From Diplonema papillatum (Eukaryota > Euglenozoa > Diplonemea > Diplonemida > Diplonemidae): a DNA stretch of 64,000 nt. The DNA lies in the NCBI GenBank assembly GCA_030068145.1, contig JAPJBO010000004.1, forward strand, positions 248,001 to 312,000. The letters are read 5' to 3'. The position numbers were made by a program, and so were the translations under genes. A model generated the notes under the pieces. That model saw only the letters and a list, made by a program, of their open reading frames with translations. It did not search any database and was not told the origin of the DNA. Each line of letters opens with the position of its first letter. Position 1 is the stretch's first letter. Below, piece after piece: positions 51,200 through 61,966 of the stretch.

Positions 51200-52922
51200 C
51201 AGGCTTGCGTCCCGGCGGGTGATTCTTGCTGCGAGCCGAGAAGCGAGGCTTCGCGGACCTGGCGTGGTGCCCAGCCTTCGACCAGCCGGGCCGGTTGGGC
51301 GACGACACGCCGCTCTTGGCCGCGCCTTGGAACCCTTCCGAGCCCAGGGAGACGGGGGCCGGAGTCGACTTCGACCGGCGGACGGCCAGCGGGATGTGCG
51401 CTTTGCCCGCGCTGCGGGCGACGCTCGCGACGATGACGCAGCCCTCGGCGCTCTTCTTCTGCGCGCCCTGCACCTCGGCCCACGAGACCAAGTCCGTCGG
51501 CGGCTGCCCCTTCCGCGCCGTGACGATTCGGTCCTTCCTGAACCCGAACACCACCGCGTAGTGGTTCGGGAGGTGCAGCGACACCGCGATGCCGGGGGTG
51601 CTGCACAGCGATTTGAACCCGCTGAAGCTGAAGCTCGTCGCCAGGTGGGTCGAGCCCGTGATGTTCAGGTTGTGCTGGTGGGAAAGCCGGTCGACGGCGT
51701 TTACGACGCCCCACGACCCGAACCGGGCGGTTGATGGCGACGGGCACCGGAGCTTCGCGAGCCCCCACACGTTGCTGACGAGGAGGTATAACGGCCGGAG
51801 GGACGGCTTGTTGCACGCGCGTGACCCGTCCTCCTTCCAGCGCAGGTTTCTGAGCTGCGCGCTCGCCTCGGCGTGGTGGCTGTGTGCCGCGCCGAGCTCG
51901 CGGGCGACGGCTTCGAGGCACTGCCGCTGCTGGACCTTCGTCGTCGGCGGCGGGAAAAACAGGTCGCCGCCGGGGGCCATGCGCGCAGCGATGCCGTCGG
52001 CGACCGCGGCCGCGATGTGGGGCTGGATGCTGCCCTTCGACGTGTGGCAGCTTTTCGCGACCATGTCCAGCAGATCGCGGTCCATCACCGCGATCGCATC
52101 GCAGGCCCTGAACCCAGCGCCCTGCCGGTGCCGGTAGAGCGCCGACTCCCCGTAGTCCTCAACGGAGCAGCTTGCATACGCCTGCCGAGGCCTCTGCAGC
52201 AGCATGTTGATCATCCCAGCTGCGGTCGCAGCCGCGCAGCACGGCGACGGCTGCTCCACGAAGCACTCGAACGCCAGCGGGAGCACACACTCCGGTGGCC
52301 CGCCCCACGACCAGACCCACGAGTCGCAGAGGAACCGCCGCATGGGGTTGAGCGGCTTGTAGTACTCTGAGAACATCCGCGTCAAGCTCTTGTACCGGTC
52401 CGTTAGGTCCGGCGCGAGGGCCGCGTCAGCGGCGATGCGGGCGTGGATCTTCTCCTGCAGCGCCGGGAGCCGCAGGCTGCTTTCGAAGGACGCGTCGCCG
52501 AGGCCGTCCTCGTGCAATATGTGCCGGATGACCGCGAAGAACGGCTCCAGAGGCGCCTCGACGGCGGCGTACAGCTGCACCAGCCACGTGGCGAGCACAG
52601 AGTTGATCCAGGTGGGACTGGGGGGTAGAGACGCGTTGGTGCTGGGGGTCGACGGGTTTTTTGATCCGTTCACGGTCACGGGGTTGGACACAGCGCCCAA
52701 CCGGGTGTGCAGCCTCGGCGGCGGCGGGGCGCCGTGGGTGGCGACGGTGGCATACGGCGGCCAGGAGCGGAGCCGCTCGGGGTATTCTCCCGGCACCCGC
52801 GTCCGCTGCAGGTGCTCGTCGCGGGCCGCCCACGCGCGGTGGATGTCGTTCGCCTCGCCGGCCATCGGCCCGGCTGGCGGCGCTGACAACACGACTGCCG
52901 CGGAACACGAGACGGCCGGCAT
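51180..52922 (-). CDS. Putative papain-like cysteine peptidase
   Basis: From the ATG at 52922 the open frame is 580 residues; a later ATG at 52865 (MAGEANDIHRAWAARDEHLQ) is the alternative start. The middle is helix-rich and Trp/Cys-containing. Two segments look like the catalytic motifs of a papain-fold peptidase: VEQPSPCCAAATAAGMINML (Cys followed by a helix) and, some 230 residues later, LHLPNHYAVVFGF (His on a strand). Between them lies HNLNITGSTHLATSFSFSGF. I cannot name the family; phytochelatin-synthase-like and other C39/C83-type folds have a similar layout. The last hundred residues are Arg/Pro-rich and overlap the duplicated block, so the real 3' end may lie earlier, at an unrecognised splice site. 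Downstream lie two decayed copies of the 3' end. Confidence 0.5.
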   Translation of the reverse strand: MPAVSCSAAVVLSAPPAGPMAGEANDIHRAWAARDEHLQRTRVPGEYPERLRSWPPYATVATHGAPPPPRLHTRLGAVSNPVTVNGSKNPSTPSTNASLPPSPTWINSVLATWLVQLYAAVEAPLEPFFAVIRHILHEDGLGDASFESSLRLPALQEKIHARIAADAALAPDLTDRYKSLTRMFSEYYKPLNPMRRFLCDSWVWSWGGPPECVLPLAFECFVEQPSPCCAAATAAGMINMLLQRPRQAYASCSVEDYGESALYRHRQGAGFRACDAIAVMDRDLLDMVAKSCHTSKGSIQPHIAAAVADGIAARMAPGGDLFFPPPTTKVQQRQCLEAVARELGAAHSHHAEASAQLRNLRWKEDGSRACNKPSLRPLYLLVSNVWGLAKLRCPSPSTARFGSWGVVNAVDRLSHQHNLNITGSTHLATSFSFSGFKSLCSTPGIAVSLHLPNHYAVVFGFRKDRIVTARKGQPPTDLVSWAEVQGAQKKSAEGCVIVASVARSAGKAHIPLAVRRSKSTPAPVSLGSEGFQGAAKSGVSSPNRPGWSKAGHHARSAKPRFSARSKNHPPGRKPESTVAC

Positions 52923-53018
52923 TCGCCTCACCCCCCCTTCCAAGCCCCCTGCCAAGGCGCCTGCATTGCCAATATCACCAGCATAACAGTCAATACTTGC
53001 GCCGAAAGAAATGTGCAC

Positions 53019-54650
53019 ATTATGCCATACTTACTTTATGGGCGTCTGCAGTACCCAACTTGCCGCAGTGCTGTACTCATTGAAGAAGATTTCACAGACG
53101 TACCACATCCAACTACAGTATGTATACGTTGAAGGTTGAATCCTGTGCTCTCAGGCCTCCCCGTTGAAAGGATGCATAATCGTTCGTTGACCGCACTAAC
53201 CTGAATCCAAATCGTGGACGGCTGCAGGTGGCAGTTGAACATGATCAAAGGGTCCTACTCGCTACTCGGTTGGTTCCGTTTAGTCGCACATGTGGTAAAG
53301 GAGCGTAATGTTATCGCATAACCGGGCTTGCAAGAAAAGAAGTTTTTCACTCTGTTCGAAGGCTACGCCCTGGGGGGCGCGACACCGGTGAGTTCAAACG
53401 AACAAGATCTTATGAAAACGCGTCGTATATTTGAAAGAAAAAAAAGAAGAAACCATGTTTTAATTTTTTTGGGCACAAGCGGCACAGCAGCGTCTAGCTG
53501 TTAGAAGCTGCTTCGACGGTGTCTGGGCGCGCGCTCGGAAAGCTAGTTGGTAGTGTACTTGACCTGCAGATACCTTTGGGGTACGCAGTTGGACAGTGAC
53601 TGTGACATGCATGTTCGCTGCAGAGGTCGTGGTGCCGTGCAATAGCGACAGGCAGCGAGCCTCACGGCAACATTCCCATGTTGTTTACGCTAGCAAGGGC
53701 AGGCTTCACATGTCCTTGAAACAAGCCTCCGGCTTGCAACCGGCTTACACAATACACGACACTGATGCAGTCTACTACTCTGCACTACCACACTGCACTG
53801 AAAAGCGGCAACAACACCAACAAACGCGAAGCGGATACGGTGCACCACTGGGTCGCAGTTGAGGTCGGATTAGGACGTAGCAAAAGAACATTCTGATGCC
53901 AAACCTTTGGACCAGACACCAGGTGACCTGTACTTTTATCGGACACGTGAAATCTGCCCCCCCTTCTGTTGCTCGGCGCATCAGTTCGGTGGATGTCGCA
54001 GTCAATACCACGTACCACAACAAGGCTAGGAGATCACGACAGAAGCTGCGCTACTTGACCGGTCAGGTGCGGAAAAAGCAGGCAACTCTGTTTTTGGAGG
54101 GCTGAAGCTGCTGGGTGGCAGTGGCAAGAGAAGGGTGTGGACACCACTGCCCACTCGGCCCCTCGTGAAAAGCAACCAGAAACCCCTGCACTGCGCAACT
54201 GTCCTCGGGTGGACATCGTGCTGCATGGAATGGAGCCGCTCCTTGCCCGCTCATGGGTGGGCAAAGCAACTTCTGAAAAGAATTGATCCCACGTTCTGAG
54301 TAGGCAAAAAGACCACCCTCCACAGCAGCGGGAACCGTTGCTGCCCGGGATTCCGCCGGCAGCGTCACGTCTGTGCTGTGCGCGAATACTTCACGCGGGA
54401 ATCAGCTACATAATACTGTGAGCATTGCGCCGCCTGGTGTTGGCTTCGTTTCTATTCTGTCCGCTGTACGAATCGAGCATGGCAACCACGGTACTGTTCC
54501 ATCGATCAACCGTACAGAAAAGGGAGTTCCTCGTACCTTGTATCGCTGTCAAGAAGCGCTGACCCGATGAGTTCACTCTCCATCAGTAGGGTAAGACTGT
54601 GTCAACAACAGTCTAAATCCCCCGTAAAGTCCCCGTTCCCTGTTACTGGG
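53019..54650. other. Intergenic, no recognised gene
   Basis: Short frames only on both strands. No repeat family of this window is seen here, which makes it one of the few repeat-poor spacers. Confidence 0.4.
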
Positions 54651-54807
54651 TGAACGATTCAACCCTTAGACACACTTCTTCTTGTCTAGGTTCGGCCGAC
54701 ATCGAAGGGTCGAAAAGCAACGTCGCTATGAGCGCTTGCTGCCACGACTCTGGAATGTCTCCGGTGGCATGGCGAGGCTGTGCTGGACAAGCATCGGCAC
54801 GCCGGAA

Positions 54808-55836
54808 TCAGCTGAAAACCAGCCGGTGTATTTCACCAGGTGTCTTGTTTTCCGAGTGCAGCCCGCTGTATGAATCGAGCATGACGACTGTCTTTTCCTC
54901 CACCCCGCCCCTGACGAACCGAGTGGTGAACGCGGTGTTGAAGTGGCCCTTCAAGTCGACCATCCAGAGGATCGCCTCCCTGTGCACTCCGCGCAACTCG
55001 CACTCTGCAGTGAAGTCCGCGACGTCGCTTCGCAGAAGCTTCCGACGGGACGGGTAGATGAATTCGAGGATGTATGGGTCGCCTTCGAAAACCGCTTCTT
55101 CGGCTAAAAGCAGGTCGCGCTCCTCGTACGTGGCCTCGTCAAGGTCAGGCATCTGATTCCGCCGGAGAAAGCAGACGGCGGCTTTCGAGAGGCTCACGGC
55201 GTCGACGAAGTGCGCGAGGTGCGTGTTCGGGCACGTTCTCCCAGCCTTCCTGTCGTGCACGAAGTGCCGCAGGCACTTCGAGATCTCATAGTTGGCGACC
55301 CACGCCGTCAGGTAGCCCTTCCCCTCTTTCTTGTCGGAAGACAGCACCGGAGAGCCGGCGATGTAGTGCCGGCGGTCCCCTTGAATGTATTCCATGCACC
55401 GTGCCACGTTGACTTTGACCGCCTGCGCTTTGGGACCGAAGAGTCGGTGGAGGACGGAAAACAACCGGGAACCCTCGGGCAGTTTCCCTTCGGCGTCCAA
55501 CTCGATCCGTCGATACTCCTTGTCGTACGGAAACCCCTCGGCCGCTCCGCTTAGGGTGGTGAGCCCTACCGAGCTGCAGATATACCCGCAGATGCCTGTC
55601 CCCGTGGAGTGGCTCTTCACGAGGGCGCTGAGTTCCTCGTCGTTGCCTTGGTCGAGAATCGTCCACTCCCGCACCATGCCGCCCGGCACGTTGTGCACGG
55701 ATATCTCCCGCTCGACGATTTGCACCGCCGGCCTCTTCGGCGGCTTCCAGTTCCTCGCCGTCTTGCACATGTCGCAGACTGTTTTCTCAGGTTCATTTTC
55801 GTAGGTGCACGCCGGGCAGTCCCACGCGCATTCCAT
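54808..55836 (-). CDS. RanBP2-type zinc-finger protein with a possible cysteine-protease core
   Basis: From ATG 55836 the frame gives 342 residues. Residues 5-24 (WDCPACTYENEPEKTVCDMC) form a RanBP2/NZF finger (Cys7, 10, 21, 24), a module that often binds ubiquitin. The remainder is unrecognised, but three spaced motifs look like a Cys-His-Asp triad: TGICGYICSS (Cys83 or Cys87), LKGHFNTAF (His298) and VVMLDSYSG (Asp321). An NZF finger in front of such a core is the layout of several deubiquitinases (OTU type), so a ubiquitin-directed peptidase is a reasonable guess, not a finding. The frame ends ten residues after a donor-like GGTGAAAT, so more exons may follow. A decayed relative lies about 1.9 kb upstream. 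Confidence 0.6.
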   Translation of the reverse strand: MECAWDCPACTYENEPEKTVCDMCKTARNWKPPKRPAVQIVEREISVHNVPGGMVREWTILDQGNDEELSALVKSHSTGTGICGYICSSVGLTTLSGAAEGFPYDKEYRRIELDAEGKLPEGSRLFSVLHRLFGPKAQAVKVNVARCMEYIQGDRRHYIAGSPVLSSDKKEGKGYLTAWVANYEISKCLRHFVHDRKAGRTCPNTHLAHFVDAVSLSKAAVCFLRRNQMPDLDEATYEERDLLLAEEAVFEGDPYILEFIYPSRRKLLRSDVADFTAECELRGVHREAILWMVDLKGHFNTAFTTRFVRGGVEEKTVVMLDSYSGLHSENKTPGEIHRLVFS

Positions 55837-56759
55837 CCCCACACTGGAACCTCCTCCCCCCTGGGTGTGCAACCTTGTACAACGTGGAGACAGGACTAGT
55901 TGAAATTTGCTGCTGGGAGCTGCGCGAGCAGTGTTTCGTGACTCATCGATGAATTCCGCCGGGTGGAAACTTGCAACACTGGGCCAAGGGAGTGAGAGAG
56001 AGTGAGAAACTTAAATGAAACAGTTCGTCGAGGAAATCCGGGACTCTCACCCTCTGTGGATACCCCATTCCAGGAGACTTCCCTTGACGCCAGCCCAACA
56101 GCAGCTTGCGCCACATTCCGGATATCCGTAGAACACCGGTGCAGGCTTGTGTTCACTCGCCGTTACTAGGAGCATCGCTGTTGCTTTCTTTTGCTTACCT
56201 TTCGGGGTACGGTCGATTACGAATCACACACACTCCTGTCAGCATCAAACCCGCTGACTCCTTCTTTCCCAAGCGACGCGCACTACTAGTCCGACGATCG
56301 TCAGCGAAGGGTAAGTGTCGGCGTCTTCGGAAAACGTCCTTGCTCCCGCTGGCCTGACACAACTGTGGAGGCAGAACCGTCACGGCGGGTTTGCTGCACG
56401 CCGACCTCAGACGGCTTCCTGGCGAGGAGAGGGCGCTGCCGCCTCGCATTCTGTGCTCATGCTGTTCAATAATGACGGGCCCGTATACTTGACGGCGAGA
56501 GGTGGGAAAACGAAACTGAGAAACCCTTGAGACCCGGCTTTGTAAAAAGGGGGCCCTCCCGCATGCGGGAGCGGGTGCGTCGGACAGTTCTGGGAAAGAA
56601 TGCGTCGTTCAATTTCTGGGTGCCCCAGTAGTTGACAAGAAAGTTGAAGTACGGCTAAAGAAGAAGAAAAAACAAGCGGCCACTGCCCCAGGGTGCCCAG
56701 TGCCGCTTGAAGCAGTCTGGACAGCTTGGGACACATCTTAGCCGCTCTGCTTCTTTTGA

Positions 56760-56930
56760 TCAACGAAGCCCCGCAGGAACTGGCTTCCTTTTTCGTTTCT
56801 GCCTTCTCCTCCTTCTCGCCGTAGATGAACCGAGCTGAGTACGCGGTGTTCGGAGGGCCCGCTAACTGGGCTTCCACAAGATCACTTTCCTGTGCATTTC
56901 GCGCGAGTCTACAAAGCCTGTCAACGCAGT
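56760..56930 (-). pseudogene. Decayed fragment related to the RanBP2-finger protein
   Basis: The minus strand reads LVEAQLAGPPNTAYSARFIY followed by GEKEEK, which aligns to MVDLKGHFNTAFTTRF followed by VRGGVEEK of the gene at 54808-55836; the DNA is similar too (GAACCGAG ... ACGCGGTGTT). The His of the LKGH motif is lost (Pro). No finger is found next to it. Confidence 0.5.
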
Positions 56931-57919
56931 GTGCATGACAACTTCGGCAAAGGGAACGTGCGGATGGGGCCCGTGTACGCCGTTTTTTGAGCACACCAGC
57001 TCGACTCAAACTCCTTGGCGAGGTGGGCCACGGGATTTCGCACGGCAATCATTGTGGGCACAGCCGGGGACGCTCTCGTCTCACAGATCGTCGTTTGCTC
57101 CTCTGACACCACGCCAGAAAGGTCAAGCCTTCCTTTTGCCATCAGAAGCCGAGGTGCGCAACAGCTAACGACCCGTCTCATAGATCGTCGTCTTGCTTCT
57201 CTGCCATGCTCCAAAATCGAAGCCTTTTTCTGCAGAAAACAATGGATACTACGCCTACTGGGCCAGCTGGTTCGAACGATGGATCTACGTCCACGTATCG
57301 CTCGTCGCTTCCCTGCTCTTCAACGCTGCATACTCGCCCCAAAGCTGATCTTTCTCGTGCCGGAAAATCTCGGCGCAGTTGCTCACGAAGCGTTTCTGTG
57401 ATTGGCGGGAAGAGAGTTGGCTTCGTTTGTAAATAGCCCCTGCCAGGCGCCTCCCGTCCACAGCCCGCGGGAAGAGGTTGGACTTTGAAAGTCTAACAAA
57501 CAAGGAAAGACCCGTACGAAGCATGACTCCCTTTTCCGCTGGGAGGTGCCCCATCTCCTGCAAAACCCGTGGTCCAGTTGACACGAGGTCCCGTGCCGTG
57601 AAGGCAGGCAAGCACTGTTCGCGAGCTAGTGCTACTTGAGGTGTAGAATAGGTGGGAGGCAGAAACTGTGGAATCCGTAGCTTGTCCGTTTCCAGCAACA
57701 AACGGGCTAAGGCCCGCGAATTGGCGTTGGAGAGGGAGCGTACCCTCCGGAAAAACGAACCAACTGTCAATGATCTGCGTGTGTTTGCCGCGTTACCGAC
57801 GTGGCACCTCACTACACGGAAAGCAAGGAAGGGGTGGGGGAAGATGGTGAGCCAAGAGCGTGAGCCGTTGCGCGACCCTGTACGAAACTCTGGCCATAAA
57901 TAAATATTCCTGTGCAGAC

Positions 57920-58156
57920 CTTGCAGTACTCGACGATGCTCTCGGGCGACAACTGCTGCGGAGGGGTTTGTTCGGTGCCTTCCGTGGGTGACAGCTTTCC
58001 GGCCAGCGCGTCGCGATAAGTGGCCTCGGCGAACCTGGCCGCCTTGTGCACGCAGACAATGCGCTGGTAAATCTTCCCGGCGACGTCGGGCGCGGAGGCG
58101 TTTTGCTCGTAGTCCAGCTCCAGCTCGTCCAGCATCACGAAGTGGTGCAGCATCAC
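57920..58156 (-). CDS. Internal exon of a Mediator subunit 4-like gene
   Basis: An in-phase exon of 79 codons after an AACATAAACAG acceptor. It encodes an acidic helical stretch (MLDELELDYEQNASAPDVAG, then IYQRIVCVHKAARFAEATYR) and ends LSPESIVEYCK. The layout, a coiled-coil helix followed by a short (L/I)SxExIxxY motif, is reminiscent of MED4 (which has VEExIxYAHRIS), but identity is low. The donor would be GTCTGC, unlike the GTAT donors elsewhere, so the 3' limit is unsure. No other exon was found: the frame at 57285-57812 is unrecognised. If it is MED4, it would belong to the middle module of Mediator, bridging activators and RNA polymerase II. Confidence 0.35.
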
Positions 58157-58159
58157 CTG

Positions 58160-59690
58160 TTTATGTTTTTGTGTGCGTGTGTGTGTTGCGGACTCGATTT
58201 AACGACGGCGCCCCTCATAGCGAGAGCGTGTCCACGCATGGTCCCCTTCTACTAGTAGGTTACGGCTGACGCCCCACCCAGCTGCTGGTGGGGGCTGGGG
58301 TCTCCTGAGCCCGTTGACGTTTTGAGGCAGCACAGCTGCTCGTTTTGACCTTCCCGGCGCTGCCCCAGTTCTTGGTTGGCCGGCCGTGTTCGGCTTCTTT
58401 GCACGGGCTCCGTTCGCTGTTTCGCTCGTTGCTGGACCTACTGGCCTGTACTCGAGCCGGATTTGGTCCGATTCACTGCGGGGCCTTGATTCAAGCGGTG
58501 GTGAGACAACGGGAGATTGGGCGTTGATAAGTTGCTGGAGTGTCGGCAACGCGGTTGCGTCTGGTGGAATCACCGCAGAACGTTGGACGGTGGTACGTTG
58601 TTGGGCTGCTGACAAAGCTGTAGAATCTGCCGGGGATGCTTTGCTCGGCCGCTCGTGCAGGCCTGCCGCGTTCAGCGGTCTAACCGGGCTTCGCGGTGCC
58701 TCCCTTCGTGCTTGCGTGTGTGCGTTGGAATTCAATCTCGGGTAGCCCCTGAAGCGGAGTATAGCCCAAATTGTCAGCATCCTTACGTCACTGCTGCTGG
58801 TCCTGCCGGCTGCTCGTGCTGATCTAAACTGCAGCCTCGTTTGGTTAAGGCTCCCTGCTCCAGCTCTCTGGGGGCAATCGCCTCTTTTTACACGCGGTGC
58901 AGCGGGATGCACTATGCTTCGCGCATCGTGCCGTCGCATTCCTCGCTTGCCTTGCTGTTGGTCGGGATCGCTGGCTGCTTGCGCCCCTCTGCTCTCTTCC
59001 CTTCCACTCCGCTTCCTCCTTCCATGTTGTATTGTAAAAGAGCTCGGGGTGCCTGCTCGCTGCCCACGCCTCGTGTGCCTCCACAAATGGGTTCAGGGGT
59101 CGTCGCAGCTATGCCAGGGCGCGGCTGGGCGCAACACTGTTTCGGTTTGCGAGGCTAGCTCGGCTCGGCACGAGAGGCCTAGCATTCCCCCTCCGCCTAG
59201 TGCTGTGACGCTGGTGACATTGGAGACGTGCCCACAATGCCACGCTACGCCACAGATCCGTGCTACCGCGCTGGTAACCGCTTGCGTGTGTGCGTGTGTG
59301 GAATTCAATCACGAGTAACCCCTGAAACGGAGTAATAGCCCAAGTCGTCAGCATCCTCACGTCCCAGCTGATGGTCCTGCCGGCTGCTCGTGGTGGCCAG
59401 CCTCGTTTGGTGAAGACTCCCTGCTTCGTGTCCCATGTGCTGCTGATTGCAACATGTATACCGCCTCTTTTTACACGTGAGTCTTTGTTGCCTATTGCCG
59501 TTTTCGGCCTGCACAATACGTCGAAGGCGATCCGCGAGACTGGATAAGACTAATAATGGCAGAGTGACCGGGTGTCGGCCTTCAGGCCGGTCCACCCCCT
59601 CAACTTCTCTCATGATCGCATCGATCACGAGGCTGAACAGCGTTGAGGCCAATGTGTACACGATTGGAGGACGCCCTAGAAAAATATTCG
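58160..59690. other. Region with a tandem 200-bp duplication and a LINE-like relic
   Basis: A segment of about 200 bp at 58700-58905 is repeated at 59284-59485 (shared GGAATTCAATC, TCGTCAGCATCC- and CTTTTTACACG-type landmarks). On the minus strand about 59540-59690 encodes PPIVYTLASTLFSLVIDAIM, which resembles the reverse-transcriptase block G(x)PxSPxLFxLVID of LINEs; nothing else of a LINE is seen. The region is also upstream of the MED4-like exon and might contain its first exon. Confidence 0.35.
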
Positions 59691-59693
59691 GCA

Positions 59694-59838
59694 TTTTTGT
59701 TGAACGCTTACGCCCGCCACTAAACCCAGATTTACCTGTGTTTCGTGTGGGCTACAGCACATTTACCTCCTTTGATCTGTCGCAACTGGCAGTCTCCTCA
59801 AGCATTTCCTGCAAAGCAGGTGCTTATACAAAAAAAAA
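59694..59838 (+). repeat. Solo A-B terminal repeat, copy f (B part only)
   Basis: Begins TTTTTGTTGAACGCTTACGC, lacks the A part, and ends GTGCTTATACAAAAAAAAA. It directly abuts the LINE-like relic. Confidence 0.75.
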
Positions 59839-60132
59839 GCTCGATGGCCTCAGTTAGACCATGTGGCGTGCGAACCTGTGTTGTCGCCCCACGACATGTA
59901 CCAATGAGAGCACTCCGGAGCGAATCCGGTACACCGTAGGCTGCGAGAAGCTTTTCCAATGCGCTGTCCAAAGTAGTTCGAACCCTGCCGATGACACTTT
60001 TGGGGATCTAAATCGGAGTTGCCAACCTCCTCGCGGTGGTCCCCGTCCACGTGCGCAAGCACGGCTAATGGCAACCCGTGCACAGTGCGCTGCTCAGGGT
60101 GGTTGAAGGCCTGTCAGTAGTCCCAAGGGACG

Positions 60133-60978
60133 GTAGTAAAGGCGGGGGTCGAATAATAACACCTCTGTTAATATCCGATTCAGGGCATTAGCTTCCCATT
60201 CCAAATTCCGTCAGCTGACGGAATTTGGAAATCCGGGCGGCTCAAAAAATAAAAAAAAAAAAAGTGCAAAAAACGACCTTCGATGAAAAAAGTCGTGGGG
60301 GTCCGGTGGAGACGTGGGTTAGGCCAGCTGTGCCAGCTGGCTGGCGGTCAGGGGCTGGCCATCGGTGGGTCGCCGCTGGGCATGGTGGGCTGGCTGGCAG
60401 AAGTTTGGGGCTGCTGTGGGTGCCGAGTGAGAGAGTCGAAGCTCAGAAGCAGCCCGGAATTCTTGACAGATTCTCTCCGAGTTGACACAAGTGCCTTGTT
60501 CCGTGTGATCTCCGGTCTGCATCTACTCATGCCAATGATTTACCAGCACACAGTATCTGAGTGGTGGATGAATTTGAAATGGGCTGTTGGCTTCAGGAGT
60601 GTGCACCAGGGGGAGTGGGGCGAGGGTCACACAGATGGCAAACAGTGCCACCAGTACGTTGGTCGATATGTTTAATTTCTCCACCTGAATGTACCGTACC
60701 GTTTGCCGGGGGGCGGAGCCCCCCGGACCCCCCCTTTTGGAAGGTTCGGGTGGCCTGGACGGAGGCTTCTCGATTTCGGAGCGGAAAAGCAAATTGGCTA
60801 ATAGTGATAGTAATTGAGACGGAATTTGGAAAACTGAGGAAAAATGAAGCTAATAGCCTGATCCGATTTGTCGAATAATAATAAAAGTTCCGGGTAGCAG
60901 GGTCAAATAGTGGTAGTGTTTTTAGACAACCAGACGTGTGTCAAATAACTGTTATCATTCGACCCCCCCCTTTACTAA
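60133..60978. mobile_element. TIR element X with internal perfect palindrome
   Basis: TAGTAAAGGCGGGGGTCGAA at 60133 is matched in reverse at 60948-60978. Farther in, GGGCATTAGCTTCC and TTCCAAATTCCGTC recur in reverse near 60810-60860. At 60199-60230 there is a perfect 32-bp palindrome centred on CAGCTG. The interior holds a GC hairpin (60695-60725) related to that at 11208-11240. No transposase is recognised; an internal plus-strand frame (60283-60675) has no known domain. Confidence 0.55.
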
Positions 60979-61008
60979 TGCAATCCCTTACTAAAATAAA
61001 CTTTCGGG

Positions 61009-61225
61009 AAATACTCGAGGGGCTGCCTTGTGCTTACTTGGAAGGAGGGGGAGAAACAATACAACTACAAAATGAGTCTTTTTGTTGAACGCTTACGCCC
61101 GCCACTAAACCCAGATTCACCTGTGTTTCGTGTGGGCTACAGCACGTTGAACTCCTTTGATCTTTTGCGGCTGGCAGCCTCCTTCAAGTATTTCCTACAA
61201 AGCAGTGCTCCCGCTAAGAAAAAAG
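61009..61225 (+). repeat. Solo A-B terminal repeat, copy g
   Basis: Begins GAAATACTCGAGGGGCTGCC; near full length but with an altered tail (AGTGCTCCCGCTAAGAAAAA). It lies about 200 bp upstream of copy h in the same orientation. Confidence 0.7.
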
Positions 61226-61430
61226 CCCGTCGTCTATGACACCAAAATATTGTTCCCGAAAAAGACCGGCTGTAACCGATCAGTGCAGTAGGCCGTGGCA
61301 TTGAGTAGTAGTGCAGGGCTAATAACAGTTCAGCAGGAAAGAGGGACTCTCGTGAACAAAAGAACGCCCAGGAGCCATTTTTTAAAAAGACCGGGTCATC
61401 GGCCTTTGCGGGAACACTGGTGCTTTACAA

Positions 61431-61658
61431 AAATACTCGAGGGACTGCCTTGTGCTCATTTCGAAGGAGGCTAGAGGGGGAGAAAACAATACAACTACAA
61501 CGTGGGTCTTTTTTTGTTGAACGCTCACGCCCGCCGCTAAACCCAGATTTACCTGTGTTTCGTGTGGGCTACAGCACATTTACCTCGTTTGATCTATCGC
61601 AACTGGCAGTCTCCTCAAGCATTTCCTACAAAGCAGGTGCTTATACAAAAAAAAAAAA
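61431..61658 (+). repeat. Solo A-B terminal repeat, copy h
   Basis: Full-length copy from AAATACTCGAGGGACTGCC to GTGCTTATACAAAAAAAA, nearly the same as copy c. It lies downstream of the last K+-channel exon I could identify, so it is probably intronic or 3' to that gene. Confidence 0.75.
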
Positions 61659-61966
61659 GCTAGCCCAGCGCTTTCCAAAAACAATACACTTTTCGCACCA
61701 AGAAAAGCCGGGTTGGCTCGAATAGAGGCTATTCACATTGCACGTTCATAGGACCTTCAGTCTCGAAACATTGAAAAATGAGGTAACAGTGTGACCTAAT
61801 GACTGGTCTTTTTCAGTAGCAGCACGCTTTCGTAATAGACTGTTTTTTGTAGCAAGCGGTCGGTTTTTTGAAGTCTCCGTTTGACTTGTGAGGCGAAAGG
61901 GGGAAGGGGGGGTTGTCCTTTGTGCTGTTAGAGCAGTGTAATATATAAAGGGGGGAGGCCGGATAC

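Noticed and set aside
59305-59694. A LINE with reverse transcriptase
   Set aside because: Only one block (LFSLVIDAIM) resembles a reverse transcriptase, and no other LINE domain is nearby; noted as a possible relic only.
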